Positions 45,627-56,557 of a stretch of 64,000 nucleotides of DNA are shown here, in pieces. How positions within the stretch are numbered: the first letter of the stretch is position 1; every line of letters begins with the position of its first letter. This stretch comes from Rhizobium sp. Root483D2 (GTDB taxonomy: Bacteria; Pseudomonadota; Alphaproteobacteria; Rhizobiales; Rhizobiaceae). The position numbers and the translations under genes are program-made. The stretch covers positions 1-64,000 of the forward strand of contig NZ_LMFB01000008.1 in assembly GCF_001426685.1 (NCBI RefSeq), given 5' to 3'. Under the pieces are notes generated by a model. It was not told the DNA's origin. It ran no database searches and worked only from the letters and a program-made list of their open reading frames with translations.

Positions 45627-46783
45627 AGGCCGAACTCTTCGCGAATAGCCTGGCTATGTTCGCCGATGCGCGGCGCGGCGCGATCGACCTTGGCGCGCAC
45701 GCCGTTGACGCGCAGCGGCGAGCGGGTCGTCGTGATGGAAATATTGTCGTCGCGGGTCACGGTCTGCAGCATGTCGAGAACCTGAAAGCCTTCGCTTTCC
45801 AGAAGCTCGTTCCAGTTCAGCACCCGGGCGCACCAGATGTCCGCCGGCTCCAGGATTGCCAGCCATTCATCCGTCGTCTTGGTGGCGATGCGCTTGGCGA
45901 TCAGCGCCTTGATCTCGTCGCGGGCGGTAAACCAGGTGGATGAGGTGTCGCGGTAAGGCGCGAGTTCCTCCATGCCGAGCAGGTCGGCAAGTTTCGGGAT
46001 CGGCGTCATGGCGATGGCAAGATACCCGTCGGCTGCGGCATAGACGCCGTAGGGTGCAGAGAGATAGGCATGGGCACTGCGGAAATTCGACCGTTTCGGC
46101 AAGCGCTTTCCGTCGTTGAGATGGGTGGTCAACACCTCAAACTGGAAATCAACGAGGGCTTCGAGCAGGCTGGTCTCGACATGGCTGCCGGTGCCCTTGA
46201 CGCTGCGGCGCACCAGCGCTGCGAGAATGCCCTGGGCAAGTGCTGCACCAGCCAGCATGTCGCCGATCGCCAGGCCGAACGGGACAGGTCCCTGGTCTTC
46301 ATCGCCGTTCAGCCACATCACGCCGGAGCGCGATTGCGCCAGGAGGTCCTGTCCGGGCCGTTTGACCCAGGGGCCTTCCTCGCCGTAACCGCTGATCGAC
46401 GCATAGACCAGGCGTGGGTTGATCGCCTTGACGGCCTCGTAATTCAGCCCCAGCCGTTCGATCACGCCCGGCCGGAAATTCTGGATCAGCACATCGGCCT
46501 GGGCAAGCAACGTCCGCAGCGCAGCCAGATCCTTCTCGTCCTTCAGATCGATGGACAGGCTTTCCTTGGCGCGGTTGATTGCATGGAAAATGGTGGAATC
46601 GCCGCCGATCTCGGTGTCGCTGAGATAAAGCCGCCGCGACAGGTCGCCGCCATCCGGCCGTTCGATCTTGATGACGCGGGCACCCAGATCCATCAGCCTT
46701 AGGGAGCAATAGGGTCCGGACAGGAACTGGCTGAGATCGACGACGATCAGGCCGGCGAGGGGTAGGTCGGTATCGGCTGGCAT
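45623..46783 (-). CDS. CaiB/BaiF-family CoA-transferase
   Basis: This 386-residue type III CoA-transferase has LAGLIVVDLSQFLSGPYCSL, the catalytic aspartate region PGQDLLAQSRSGVMWLNGDE and GSHVETSLLEALVDF. These enzymes move CoA between organic acids through an aspartyl intermediate. It is flanked without gaps by the leaderless binding-protein homologue and MaoC, implying that a CoA-activated acid is processed by the three proteins. Confidence 0.9.
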   Translation of the reverse strand: MPADTDLPLAGLIVVDLSQFLSGPYCSLRLMDLGARVIKIERPDGGDLSRRLYLSDTEIGGDSTIFHAINRAKESLSIDLKDEKDLAALRTLLAQADVLIQNFRPGVIERLGLNYEAVKAINPRLVYASISGYGEEGPWVKRPGQDLLAQSRSGVMWLNGDEDQGPVPFGLAIGDMLAGAALAQGILAALVRRSVKGTGSHVETSLLEALVDFQFEVLTTHLNDGKRLPKRSNFRSAHAYLSAPYGVYAAADGYLAIAMTPIPKLADLLGMEELAPYRDTSSTWFTARDEIKALIAKRIATKTTDEWLAILEPADIWCARVLNWNELLESEGFQVLDMLQTVTRDDNISITTTRSPLRVNGVRAKVDRAAPRIGEHSQAIREEFGL

Positions 46784-47338
46784 TTATTGTTTTTCCGTCT
46801 TGCCGGCAAAATCGGCGGGGTTCTTGTATTTCACGGTCTGCAGATGCTCGCAGTAGAGCACCAGTTCGCCTTCACCCTTGAAGATTTCATAGCTGGCGCG
46901 GATCAGTCCCATGTCCTTATAGCGCGGCGTCTTCTCGAAATTGGTGCGGATCGCGTAGATCGTGTCGCCGATGAAGACCGGCTTGATAAAGCGCAGCTTG
47001 TCATAGCCATAGGAAAAGGCGTTGACGCAATTGGTGGCGACAAGCCCGAGGCCGGCTGAGAACACGAAGGCTCCCGCAATCAGCCGCTTGCCGAAAATGC
47101 CCTCGCGCTCGGCAAACATCTGATCCTGTACATAAGGGTGAATATCGGTGACCAGCATGTTGAACATGTGGCTGTCGCCTTCGGCCATCGTGCGCCGCAA
47201 GGAGCGGATGCGCTGTCCTGCCGGCCAATCCTCGTAGAACCAGTTTTCAGCATTCCAGACCGGAAGCGAAGCATGGTCTTCCGGCATGTCGGAAGGGTGG
47301 GTGGAGGACACGCCAACGGTGGGTGCAGTCGCGCTCAT
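46784..47338 (-). CDS. MaoC-family dehydratase
   Basis: This 184-residue hot-dog protein has [20 protein letters not shown] (the usual DxxxH is less plain here), [16 protein letters not shown] and [20 protein letters not shown]. The end abuts the CaiB start, so the unit is MaoC-CaiB-SBP. With CaiB, mesaconyl-type or beta-hydroxyacyl-CoA chemistry is a fair guess. The 47339-47688 gap carries a dyad at 47401. Confidence 0.82.
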   Translation of the reverse strand: MSATAPTVGVSSTHPSDMPEDHASLPVWNAENWFYEDWPAGQRIRSLRRTMAEGDSHMFNMLVTDIHPYVQDQMFAEREGIFGKRLIAGAFVFSAGLGLVATNCVNAFSYGYDKLRFIKPVFIGDTIYAIRTNFEKTPRYKDMGLIRASYEIFKGEGELVLYCEHLQTVKYKNPADFAGKTEKQ

Positions 47339-47400
47339 GGCGTTCCTGCCGCGCGAATTCCGTCTCGCTCTGTCATATCCAAGCGTACCTCCAATTTTCT

Positions 47401-47423
47401 TATGTAAAGAAGATTTTCACATA
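47401..47423. promoter_or_regulatory. Candidate operator upstream of the MaoC-CaiB-SBP operon
   Basis: TATGTAAAGA-AGA-TTTTCACATA; the arms match at 8 of 10 positions. A TATGTGAAA half-site also occurs at 43580-43588 upstream of the lactonase gene. A shared GntR-, FadR- or IclR-type regulator is possible but not shown. Confidence 0.35.
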
Positions 47424-47688
47424 TGGATGATTTTTGCAAGCGTGAACCGGCGCTTTAAGCCTGCGTGCAGGTGGCGAAAACGATTGCCCGCACGAAAAAC
47501 GAGGTGCGAGGTGAGGGAGGGGCTGAATTGTAAATGGGATGTGCAAGATGACGGATAAGCCGGATGGAACACTCCATTCCGGCTGAAAGGGCTTTTTCGG
47601 CCGCTAAAACCAGCAAAGCCAGGCGCTGGATACCAAGCGTTAACTATATGCTTTGTAAATCAGAATCACCAACATGGAGAACCGCCTG

Positions 47689-48003
47689 ATGAGTGCTGCG
47701 TTGAAGGATGTGCGTTTTTCGGAAACGGAAGAACGGGTCGTACCGTTTCCCCTGTCGGGACAGGCCAGCACCATCAGACGCTGCGCGCGCGAGCTTGAAA
47801 ACGTCCATGGCGAGGAAGCTCTGCAATATTGGAAAAGAGAATGCCGCGCACTGGCCGAACGCCTGAGCAATCTCGGCGTCGGTGAAGACGCTGTCCGCAA
47901 TCAGGTCCTGTCGTTCCAGACGGAGGTCCAGGTCGAGATGATGCGGCGTTATTCGGACCGTCTGGCAGCTGAGGCGCAGGACGGCTACACGCTCAATTCC
48001 TGA
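47689..48003 (+). CDS. DUF6074-like small protein
   Basis: This 104-residue protein has the pattern RVVPFPLSGQASTIRRCARE followed by a second helical block (WKRECRALAERLSNLGV) that resembles the rhizobial DUF6074 family (VIPFP-x-R-FVRRTA-x..LA). Function unknown. The ATG at 47689 has GGAGA 8 nt upstream; an ATG at 47674 would add five residues without a ribosome site. It ends at a bidirectional terminator. Confidence 0.55.
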   Translation: MSAALKDVRFSETEERVVPFPLSGQASTIRRCARELENVHGEEALQYWKRECRALAERLSNLGVGEDAVRNQVLSFQTEVQVEMMRRYSDRLAAEAQDGYTLNS

Positions 48004-48057
48004 TCAGTCTCTCCGGTCGGAAACATCAAGACTTCGATGCCTTGGGTCAGGGCATAG

Positions 48058-48082
48058 AAAAGGGCAGCCGGGCTGCCCTTTT
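48058..48082. terminator. Bidirectional terminator
   Basis: AAAAGGGCAGCC-G-GGCTGCCCTTTT, a perfect 12-bp stem with T-tails on both strands, between the convergent DUF6074-like and aspartate decarboxylase genes. Confidence 0.85.
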
Positions 48083-48100
48083 GCAATTGTAACAAGCCGG

Positions 48101-49717
<1,617 letters not shown>

Positions 49718-51403
49718 TCAGACGAAGGCGACGACGAGCGGGCCAAGCAGTGTCAGGAAGACGTTGGCGAGCGCGTAGGTAATGGCGAAGGGTGTGGTGG
49801 GGACGGTATTTCCTGCCTTGTCGAGGATTTCGCCAAAGGCGGGATTGGCGCTGCGTGAGCCGGAAAGCGCACCGGCGAAGATGGCGGTATTGTCGTAGCG
49901 CAGGATGTAGCGGCCGACGAGCATGGTGATGATCAGCGGCAGGATGGTGACGACGACGCCGATCAGGAAGATCGACATGCCGTTTGCCGCGATCGTGTGC
50001 ACGGCCTGTTGACCGGATTGCAGCCCGACGACAGCGACGAAGCCGGCAAGGCCGAGATCGCGCAGCAATGTCGAGGCGGCCGTCGGCATATTGCCGAGCG
50101 TCATGTTTCGGCTGCGGTACCAGCCGAAGGCGAGGCCTGCGAGCAGCGCGCCGCCGCCGCTGCCGAGCGTCAGCGGAATGGAGCCGATGCGGATGACCGC
50201 AAGGCCGATCAGCAAACCGATGACGATACCCAGCCCATGGAAGACGAAATCGGTCTTGTCGCTGGGGGTGATCACGGTGCCCACCCGCTTGGCGATGCGC
50301 TGCAGGTCTTCCTGCAATCCGTGCACGGTGACGAGGTCACCCGCCTCGATGCGGGTATCGGCTACGAGCGTCAGCGGGTTGCCGCCGCGCTTGACCTGGA
50401 GCACGAAGACGCCGTGGCGCAACTCCTTGGTCGCCTCGATGATCTCGGCAACCGTTTTGCCGGCAAACTCCTTGTTGCCGACGACGACATCCCGCGTCGC
50501 CACGACCATGTCCATGCCGTCGGAAGATTGGGTTTCAGGCCCGATCGTGTCTGCCATGCCGACCACGCCTGCGCGGCGGCCGACAACGAGAACAATGTCG
50601 TCGGTTTGCAATTTGAGATCGGGTTCGACGCCGATGATGGCGCCCGCGCGCTTTACCCGCTCGATGGCAAGTGCTGCTCCGGTTGCGCTCCTTTCGATTT
50701 CCGCGATCGTGCGCCCAGCAGCCTGGCGAACCTGGAACAGCCGTCCGACGAGATCGGGAAGGGCAGGGGTTTCCCCAGGTCCATAGACCTTGGCGCCCGC
50801 CAGCATCTCGGCCTCGGCCTTGACCGCCTCGTCCCGGATGCTGCGGCCCATGAACCAGGGCAGGATGTTGACGCAGACGATGATCGCCCCGAAGGAGCCG
50901 AAAATATAGGTGACGGCATAGCCGATCGCGACATTGGCCTGCAGGCGTTGCGTTTCGTCAGCGGCAAGGCCGAGCTTGCCGATGGCTGAACTGGCGGTGC
51001 CGATGATCGCCGATTGGGTGAGGCCACCGGCGGCGATGCCGGCTGCAAGTCCCTTGTCGAGACCAAACATCTTGGCGAGCACGACGACGGTCACAAGCCC
51101 GCTGATGGCAAGCACGGCAGCCATGACGATTTCACGGATCGACTTGCGTCCAAGCGAGCGGAAGAATTGCGGGCCACTCTCGAAGCCGACGGCGTAAATG
51201 AACAGCGCGAAAAGGACGGCCTTGATGCCGTTGTCGATGGTGATGCCGATCTGGCTGAGCACGACTGCAACCAGAAGCGAGCCGGCGACACCGCCGAGCT
51301 GGAATTTTCCGAATTGGAACTTGCCGATCCAATATCCACCGGCCAGGGAAAGAAACAGAGCAATTTCAGGAGATTGTTGAAAAATCGACTGCAGGAATGA
51401 CAT
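49718..51403 (-). CDS. aspT: Aspartate-alanine antiporter AspT
   Basis: This 561-residue membrane antiporter has an N-terminal transmembrane block (about 10-190), two TrkA-C/RCK-like cytosolic domains (about 210-370, GVEPDLKLQTDDIVLVVG and TRIEAGDLVTVHGLQ) and a second membrane block. The duplicated aspartate-alanine exchanger domain contains GGLTQSAIIGTASSAIG and GALSGSRSANPAFGEI. GGAGGGG lies before the ATG at 51403. With AspD it forms the aspartate-alanine exchange cycle that generates proton motive force and resists acid. Confidence 0.92.
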   Translation of the reverse strand: MSFLQSIFQQSPEIALFLSLAGGYWIGKFQFGKFQLGGVAGSLLVAVVLSQIGITIDNGIKAVLFALFIYAVGFESGPQFFRSLGRKSIREIVMAAVLAISGLVTVVVLAKMFGLDKGLAAGIAAGGLTQSAIIGTASSAIGKLGLAADETQRLQANVAIGYAVTYIFGSFGAIIVCVNILPWFMGRSIRDEAVKAEAEMLAGAKVYGPGETPALPDLVGRLFQVRQAAGRTIAEIERSATGAALAIERVKRAGAIIGVEPDLKLQTDDIVLVVGRRAGVVGMADTIGPETQSSDGMDMVVATRDVVVGNKEFAGKTVAEIIEATKELRHGVFVLQVKRGGNPLTLVADTRIEAGDLVTVHGLQEDLQRIAKRVGTVITPSDKTDFVFHGLGIVIGLLIGLAVIRIGSIPLTLGSGGGALLAGLAFGWYRSRNMTLGNMPTAASTLLRDLGLAGFVAVVGLQSGQQAVHTIAANGMSIFLIGVVVTILPLIITMLVGRYILRYDNTAIFAGALSGSRSANPAFGEILDKAGNTVPTTPFAITYALANVFLTLLGPLVVAFV

Positions 51404-51548
51404 AGGCCCCTCCGGATCAATGCTGCTTGTGCGCCATAATTTGATCAGAAACGAGGGTTGCGGCGGGGTCAATAAAAAACTTGCGCGGGAAGATTAACGC
51501 AGTTCAGCTTTTGTGCAGATTTGAGACTCATTGCCAAAAAAACGAAAA

Positions 51549-51570
51549 CGCCCGGCATTTTCGCCGGGCG
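51549..51570 (-). terminator. Terminator of the rpiB operon
   Basis: CGCCCGGC-ATTTTC-GCCGGGCG stem with a minus-strand T-run (an A-run on the plus strand), 62 bp beyond the rpiB stop. Confidence 0.75.
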
Positions 51571-51631
51571 TTCATTCTGCAGGACCTGAGGGAGGATCTA
51601 CATGTCCTGCGGAAGCGGTGTGATCAGACCG

Positions 51632-52069
51632 TTACTTGCCAGCGTCGAGGCGGTCGATTGCCTCGACATTGCCTGCCGACGAGCCGTTCGGATCGAATTC
51701 GGATTCCAGCCACTTATCGACGATGGCCTTGGCCAGTTCCGGGCCGATGACGCGGGCGCCCATGGTGATGATCTGGGCATTGTTGGATTTGGCGGCGCGT
51801 TCTGCCGAATAGGTATCATGGGTGAGGGCGGCGCGGATGCCCGGCACCTTGTTGGCAGAGATCGAGACGCCAATGCCGGTCCCGCAGATGAGGATACCAC
51901 GGTCGTTCTGACCGTTGACGATGGTTTCGGCCAAACCCTTGGACAGGTCGGCATAAAAGCCGGACTGGCTGAGATTGGAGACTTCAAGGCCGCTCTTGGT
52001 GGCGAGATGGGCTTCGATGATGTCGAGAAGCGGCTTGCCCGCGCTGTCGGCGCCGATTGCGATTTTCAT
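51632..52069 (-). CDS. RpiB-family sugar-phosphate isomerase (EryI-like)
   Basis: This 145-residue enzyme has [18 protein letters not shown], the [20 protein letters not shown] region, [20 protein letters not shown] and [20 protein letters not shown]. The active-site cysteine lies in ICGTGIG. Together with a TpiA2-like and a DeoR gene it matches the Brucella/Sinorhizobium eryI set, where it converts D-erythrulose-4-phosphate to D-erythrose-4-phosphate. That substrate is inferred from the neighbours. Confidence 0.85.
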   Translation of the reverse strand: MKIAIGADSAGKPLLDIIEAHLATKSGLEVSNLSQSGFYADLSKGLAETIVNGQNDRGILICGTGIGVSISANKVPGIRAALTHDTYSAERAAKSNNAQIITMGARVIGPELAKAIVDKWLESEFDPNGSSAGNVEAIDRLDAGK

Positions 52070-52097
52070 GGCTTTAATCCTTCCGTTGACTGTTGTT

Positions 52098-52865
52098 TCA
52101 GAGCGCCGATGCGACGCGTTTGAGGATGTCGAGATAGCCTGAGACGTCCCAGGCCGAGCGGCCGATGAACAGGCCGTCAATATGTGGTTTGGCAATCAGC
52201 TCCTCGCAATTGCCGGGATTGACGCTGCCGCCGTAGAGAACCGGAACGGAAACGCCCAGGCTTGCCTTCGCCCATTCGGCAATCTCCGCATGACGTTCAT
52301 CGGCATAATCGGCAGAGGCCGGAATGCCGTTGACGCCGATCGCCCAGACCGGCTCATAGGCCAGAAGCACCGGCTTTACCTTGTCAGCGCCGTCGAGCAG
52401 CGCGAGCGCGCCTTCGACCTGGCGGCGCAGGACCGTAGTGGCTTGGCCGGCCTCGCGCTCGGCCAGCGTTTCGCCGATGCAGATGAGCGGGATCAGGCCG
52501 TGCCGGACGGCAGCGGCCGTCTTCAGGCCGACCGTGCGGTCCGTCTCGCCGAAATGCTCGCGCCGCTCGCTATGGCCGAGCTCGACGATATCGAGATTGC
52601 AATCCTTCAGCATGACCGGCGAGATTTCGCCGGTCCAGGCGCCGGCATCATCCCAGTGCATGTTCTGCGCGCCGACCTTGACGCTGGTTGCGGCAAGCCG
52701 CTCCTTCACCTGACGCGTGGCCGTGAACGGCGGGATGACGAAACGCTGGACGCGGTTGTCTCGTTCCGCATCAGCCTCCGCCAGCCCATCGGCAAAGACC
52801 ATCGCCTCGGCGAGCGTCTTGTTCATCTTCCAGCTGGTTCCAACCCAGACGGATGTCTTTGTCAT
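52098..52865 (-). CDS. Triose-phosphate-isomerase-family enzyme (TpiA2/EryH-like)
   Basis: This 255-residue TIM barrel has [20 protein letters not shown] (catalytic lysine), [15 protein letters not shown] (histidine), [14 protein letters not shown] (glutamate) and [18 protein letters not shown]. The opening and length match the second TpiA of erythritol pathways (L-erythrulose-1-phosphate isomerase) rather than the glycolytic enzyme. It overlaps the DeoR gene by 4 bp. Confidence 0.88.
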   Translation of the reverse strand: MTKTSVWVGTSWKMNKTLAEAMVFADGLAEADAERDNRVQRFVIPPFTATRQVKERLAATSVKVGAQNMHWDDAGAWTGEISPVMLKDCNLDIVELGHSERREHFGETDRTVGLKTAAAVRHGLIPLICIGETLAEREAGQATTVLRRQVEGALALLDGADKVKPVLLAYEPVWAIGVNGIPASADYADERHAEIAEWAKASLGVSVPVLYGGSVNPGNCEELIAKPHIDGLFIGRSAWDVSGYLDILKRVASAL

Positions 52866-53674
52866 CGTGTTTCCTCCGCGGTCTTTCCGCTGATCTTGTG
52901 AAGCTTGATCCCGGCTTCCTTGAGGCCTTGCTCGAAGGACGGTTCGATTTCGGCGCCGGTCAGCACCATGCCGAATGCATCGAGCCCAGTCAGAAAGTGC
53001 AGGGCGGATTTGCCGAACTTGCCGTGATCGACGAGCAGAACGCTGCGTGCCGCCGACTGCATCATCTGCCGCTTGGTCTGGACCACTTCCTGATCCTGAT
53101 GAAACGCGGATGCGCCATGAATGGCCGAGCTGGACAGGAATGCCATATCGGCGCGCAGCGAGCGCAGGGCCTCCTCCGTGGTGATGCCGAAGAAGCCGTT
53201 GAACTTTTTCGAATACTGGCCGCCGAGCGAGATCACATCGATGCCGGCGACCGTTGCCAGCTTGTTGATCACGCCGAGATTGTTGGTGATCACCGTCAGC
53301 GGCCGGATCTCCTTGAGATAATCGGCAACGCCGCCTGCCGTCGATCCATCGTCGATGATGATGATCTGGCCCGGTTCGATCAGCGAGGCGGCATGCTGTG
53401 CCAGCCGCCGCTTTTCCTCCGCTGCAATCTTCTCGCGATAACGGAAATCGCTTTCGAACTGCGGGCTCGACTGGATAGAGGCCCCGCCATGCACCTTGCG
53501 CAGAAGGCCTGCCTGTTCGAGGTCATCGAGATCGCGGTGCACGGTCATCTTGCTGACGGCAAAACGGCCGGCCAGATCCTCGACCGAAGCCGAGCCCGTT
53601 TCCATCAGGATATCCATGATCGCCTGGCGCCGGTCTTCGGGCTTCATCGGGATGCTTTCGCGTGGCCTATTCAC
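52862..53674 (-). CDS. DeoR-family transcriptional regulator (EryR-like)
   Basis: This 270-residue protein has an N-terminal winged helix (RRQAIMDILMETGSASVEDL, VSKMTVHRDLDDLEQAGLLR) and a C-terminal sugar-phosphate-binding lobe (IIIDDGSTAGGVADYL, VLLVDHGKFGKSALHFL). It heads the DeoR-TpiA2-RpiB operon, usual in erythritol and related polyol loci. An ATG at 53647 is a possible later start. No kinase or dehydrogenase of that pathway lies nearby in this window. Confidence 0.9.
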   Translation of the reverse strand: MNRPRESIPMKPEDRRQAIMDILMETGSASVEDLAGRFAVSKMTVHRDLDDLEQAGLLRKVHGGASIQSSPQFESDFRYREKIAAEEKRRLAQHAASLIEPGQIIIIDDGSTAGGVADYLKEIRPLTVITNNLGVINKLATVAGIDVISLGGQYSKKFNGFFGITTEEALRSLRADMAFLSSSAIHGASAFHQDQEVVQTKRQMMQSAARSVLLVDHGKFGKSALHFLTGLDAFGMVLTGAEIEPSFEQGLKEAGIKLHKISGKTAEETR

Positions 53675-53909
53675 CCGTGAGATATAACGATATCTGTGAG
53701 AATTTCAACTGTATAAATGGTATTTTGTGATATTTTAATGTTACAATGTGATGTTTACGGACGGCGCTGCGGCGTCCGATCAGGGCTGGCCGGTTTTTAC
53801 GGCTTGAGGGAAATTGCTTTGTTGCATCAGCCTGTTGCGGCAGGGGCGAATGCCGTGCCATGACTGTTGCGGAGAACCGGACGCAGTGCCGGAGCGGGAG
53901 AGACCATTC

Positions 53910-55214
53910 ATGACCAAGACCGACATCGCTCGCCGGGTCTATAACAACGCCTGGAAACTCGATCCGGTCGTGCGCAGCCTGCTCGACACGGATTTCTACA
54001 AACTCCTGATGCTGCAGATGATCTGGCGGCTCTATCCGGATGTCGATGCGACCTTCTCGGTGATCAACCGGACGAAAACGGTTCTCTTGACCGACGAGAT
54101 CGACGAGCAGGAACTGCGCGAGCAACTGGATTATGTCCGCGGCCTGCGGTTTACCAAGAAGGAAATGATCTGGCTCGCCGGCAACACCTTCTATGGCCGC
54201 AAGCAGATCTTCGCGCCGGATTTCCTCGCCTGGCTCGCCGATTTCCAGCTGCCGGACTACGAGCTTTCGCGCAAGCACGGTCAGTATGAATTGACCTTTC
54301 CCGGCAAGTGGACCCACACCTCCATGTGGGAGATCCCGGCGCTGGCGATCATCAACGAGCTGCGCTCCCGCACGGCGATGAAGGATATGGGGCCATTTGC
54401 GCTGGATGTGCTCTATGCTCGCGCCAAAGCCAAGATGTGGTCCAAGGTCGAGCAGTTGAAGACCCATCCAGACCTGCGGATTTCCGATTTCGGCACGCGC
54501 CGTCGCCACAGCTTCCTGTGGCAGCGCTGGTGCGTCGAGGCGCTGAAGGAAGGCATCGGCAAATCCTTTTCCGGCACCAGCAACGTGCTTCTGGCCATGG
54601 ATACCGATCTGGAAGCGCTCGGCACCAACGCCCACGAACTGCCGATGGTGGCGGCAGCGCTTGCCCGCACCGATGCAGAGCTTGGGGCGGCACCCTACAA
54701 GGTTCTGCAGGACTGGAACCAGCTTTACGGCGGCAACCTTCTGATCGTCCTGCCGGACGCCTTCGGCACGGCGGCATTCCTGCGCAATGCGCCCGACTGG
54801 GTCGCCGACTGGACCGGTTTCCGGCCGGACAGCGCGCCGCCGATCGAGGGCGGCGAAAAGATCATTGCCTGGTGGAAGAAGATGGGACGCGACCCCAAGG
54901 AAAAACTGCTGATCTTTTCCGACGGCCTGGATGTCGAAACGATCCTGGAAACCTACGAGCATTTTCAGGGACGCGTGCGCATGAGCTTCGGCTGGGGCAC
55001 CAACCTGACCAATGATTTTGCCGGATGCGCGCCGACCCAGATCAGCGGCCTCAACCCGATTTCCATCGTCTGCAAGGTGATCGATGCCGACGGCCATCCA
55101 GCGGTCAAACTGTCGGACAATCCCCGCAAGGCGACGGGTGAGCCTTCCGAGGTCGAACGCTATCTCAAGTACTTCGGAACGGAAGATTTTGCCGAGCTGG
55201 CCGTCAAGGTCTGA
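53910..55214 (+). CDS. pncB: Nicotinate phosphoribosyltransferase
   Basis: This 434-residue enzyme of NAD salvage forms nicotinate mononucleotide. It has [40 protein letters not shown] and [20 protein letters not shown] (phosphohistidine region), then [20 protein letters not shown] and [14 protein letters not shown]. The ATG at 53910 gives the family start [20 protein letters not shown]; upstream codons are unlike it. It ends at a strong terminator. Confidence 0.95.
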   Translation: MTKTDIARRVYNNAWKLDPVVRSLLDTDFYKLLMLQMIWRLYPDVDATFSVINRTKTVLLTDEIDEQELREQLDYVRGLRFTKKEMIWLAGNTFYGRKQIFAPDFLAWLADFQLPDYELSRKHGQYELTFPGKWTHTSMWEIPALAIINELRSRTAMKDMGPFALDVLYARAKAKMWSKVEQLKTHPDLRISDFGTRRRHSFLWQRWCVEALKEGIGKSFSGTSNVLLAMDTDLEALGTNAHELPMVAAALARTDAELGAAPYKVLQDWNQLYGGNLLIVLPDAFGTAAFLRNAPDWVADWTGFRPDSAPPIEGGEKIIAWWKKMGRDPKEKLLIFSDGLDVETILETYEHFQGRVRMSFGWGTNLTNDFAGCAPTQISGLNPISIVCKVIDADGHPAVKLSDNPRKATGEPSEVERYLKYFGTEDFAELAVKV

Positions 55215-55235
55215 GCGGCAACCCTTCATAACGAA

Positions 55236-55268
55236 AAACCCAGCCGGCGGAGGTGCCCGGCTGGGTTT
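55236..55268 (+). terminator. Terminator after pncB
   Basis: AAACCCAGCCGG-CGGAGGTGC-CCGGCTGGGTTT, a perfect 12-bp stem, 21 bp after the pncB stop. Confidence 0.8.
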
Positions 55269-55312
55269 GCGTGCGCATTCTTGGGGGATGCGCCGGGAGA
55301 ACTTTAGTTCCG

Positions 55313-55576
55313 TTACGCGCTCATGCGGAGGCAGTCGGAGCGCGAAGCGAGCGGGTGTACCATCGACAGCAGGCGGCGCTTGGGCGCTGCAAGCAGGTTG
55401 GTCGTATGATTTTTGGCGCTCACCGTTCCCGGCTGCATTTCGCGCAGCGCGCTGGCAGCGGAGTAGAGGAGCGTTTTCATTTCATTGGTCGTGACGCCGT
55501 CCGCACGCATGACGGCACGGATCATCGGGTCTGTCAGGACCTCGTGGATCGTCAGATCGCTGTTTGCCTGGTGCAT
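55313..55576 (-). CDS. Small conserved rhizobial hypothetical protein
   Basis: This 87-residue protein reads MHQANSDLTIHEVLTDPMIR, then VMRADGVTTNEMKTLL and YSAASALREMQ. This looks like the small soluble proteins found across Rhizobiaceae that carry a short LTDP-I--VM-AD motif. Function unknown. It is divergent from the TetR gene; the ATG at 55576 gives the compact form, and the upstream codons are Arg-rich non-protein sequence. Confidence 0.6.
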   Translation of the reverse strand: MHQANSDLTIHEVLTDPMIRAVMRADGVTTNEMKTLLYSAASALREMQPGTVSAKNHTTNLLAAPKRRLLSMVHPLASRSDCLRMSA

Positions 55577-55638
55577 TGGGGTATTCCTTCGGGTTCGTCG
55601 TCTTTTCCGGCGGGCGGGTCCCATCCGGTGTCTCAAAC

Positions 55639-55698
55639 TTGACATCGTTTTCATGTGGTGTTACCAGTAAGTAACACCTGAATAGTTACCGACCGGTC
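55639..55698 (+). promoter_or_regulatory. TetR promoter/operator region
   Basis: TTGACA (55639-55644) is followed by the perfect dyad GTGTTAC-CAGTAA-GTAACAC (55658-55677), which would overlap the -10, and by the palindrome GACCGGTC (55691-55698) close to the TetR start. Both dyads are plausible TetR operators. Confidence 0.5.
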
Positions 55699-55704
55699 AC
55701 ACCT

Positions 55705-56385
55705 ATGTCAAGAAGCTTTGCCGATAAAAATTCGAAATCCGTATCGTCTCCGAAACCGGCCGATGTAAGGCTGGAAAAAGGTGACTGTGTGCAGGCGCGT
55801 CCGGCGCCGCGGGACCGTATCGTTTCAACGGCTTGTGAGCTGTTCCGGCAACACGGCATCCGCGGTATTGGCGTCGATGCGATCGCCGAGGCGGCCGAGA
55901 CCAACAAGATGACGCTGTACCGTCATTTCGGCTCGAAGGACGACCTGATTTGCGAGACACTCAGGTTCACATCCGACAAAGCGGCGGCCTTCTGGGACCA
56001 GCTCGAAGCCGACCATCCCAAGGATCCGATGGCGCAGCTGCAGAGCTGGGTGAAAGCCCGGGCACAATGTCTGGCCGATAACAAATATGGTTGCGACCTG
56101 GCCAATGCCGCCGTCGAACTGAAAGAGCAGGGGCATCCGGCCCATGTGGTGATCGAGAACTTCAAGCTTGCGCAACGCCGCCGTCTCGAACAGCTCTGTC
56201 GCGATGCCGGCGTCAGCGAACCGGAGCTGCTATCCGACACGCTGTCGATGCTGATGGAGGGCGCGCAGGTGAGCAAGCTTGCCACCGGCAGCGAAGGCCC
56301 GTCGATGCGGTTCATGCGGGCTTGCGAAGCGGCCATCGCCTCGTTCCGCCAGCCGGCAAAGGTAGCTGCCGAAACAGTCGCCTGA
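55705..56385 (+). CDS. TetR/AcrR-family transcriptional regulator
   Basis: This 226-residue protein has an N-terminal extension of ~30 residues, then the TetR HTH (IVSTACELFRQHGIRGIGVD, IAEAAETNKMTLYRHFGSKD) and a helical ligand domain with WVKARAQCLADNKYGCDLAN. It may control itself through dyads at 55658 and 55691. The next operon starts 172 bp downstream, and whether this protein regulates it is unknown. Confidence 0.9.
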   Translation: MSRSFADKNSKSVSSPKPADVRLEKGDCVQARPAPRDRIVSTACELFRQHGIRGIGVDAIAEAAETNKMTLYRHFGSKDDLICETLRFTSDKAAAFWDQLEADHPKDPMAQLQSWVKARAQCLADNKYGCDLANAAVELKEQGHPAHVVIENFKLAQRRRLEQLCRDAGVSEPELLSDTLSMLMEGAQVSKLATGSEGPSMRFMRACEAAIASFRQPAKVAAETVA

Positions 56386-56557
56386 ATTCACAGCTGCCTA
56401 GTGGCATGTCGGATATTGCTCGCATAGGCTGATTGTTGTCACCCTCGAAGCTTTCGATGGAACAATAAGGCCCCGTGCCCATTTACTCATTGATTGAAAG
56501 CGCAGCCTTTGCGCCTTTAGCCGCAGCCCTGCGGCGCACGCCAACGAGAAGGACAGC

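Noticed and set aside
53667-55229. A 520-codon minus-strand open frame across pncB
   Set aside because: It is exactly antisense to the full pncB gene, whose motifs and length are clear. Such long shadows are common in GC-rich codon use.
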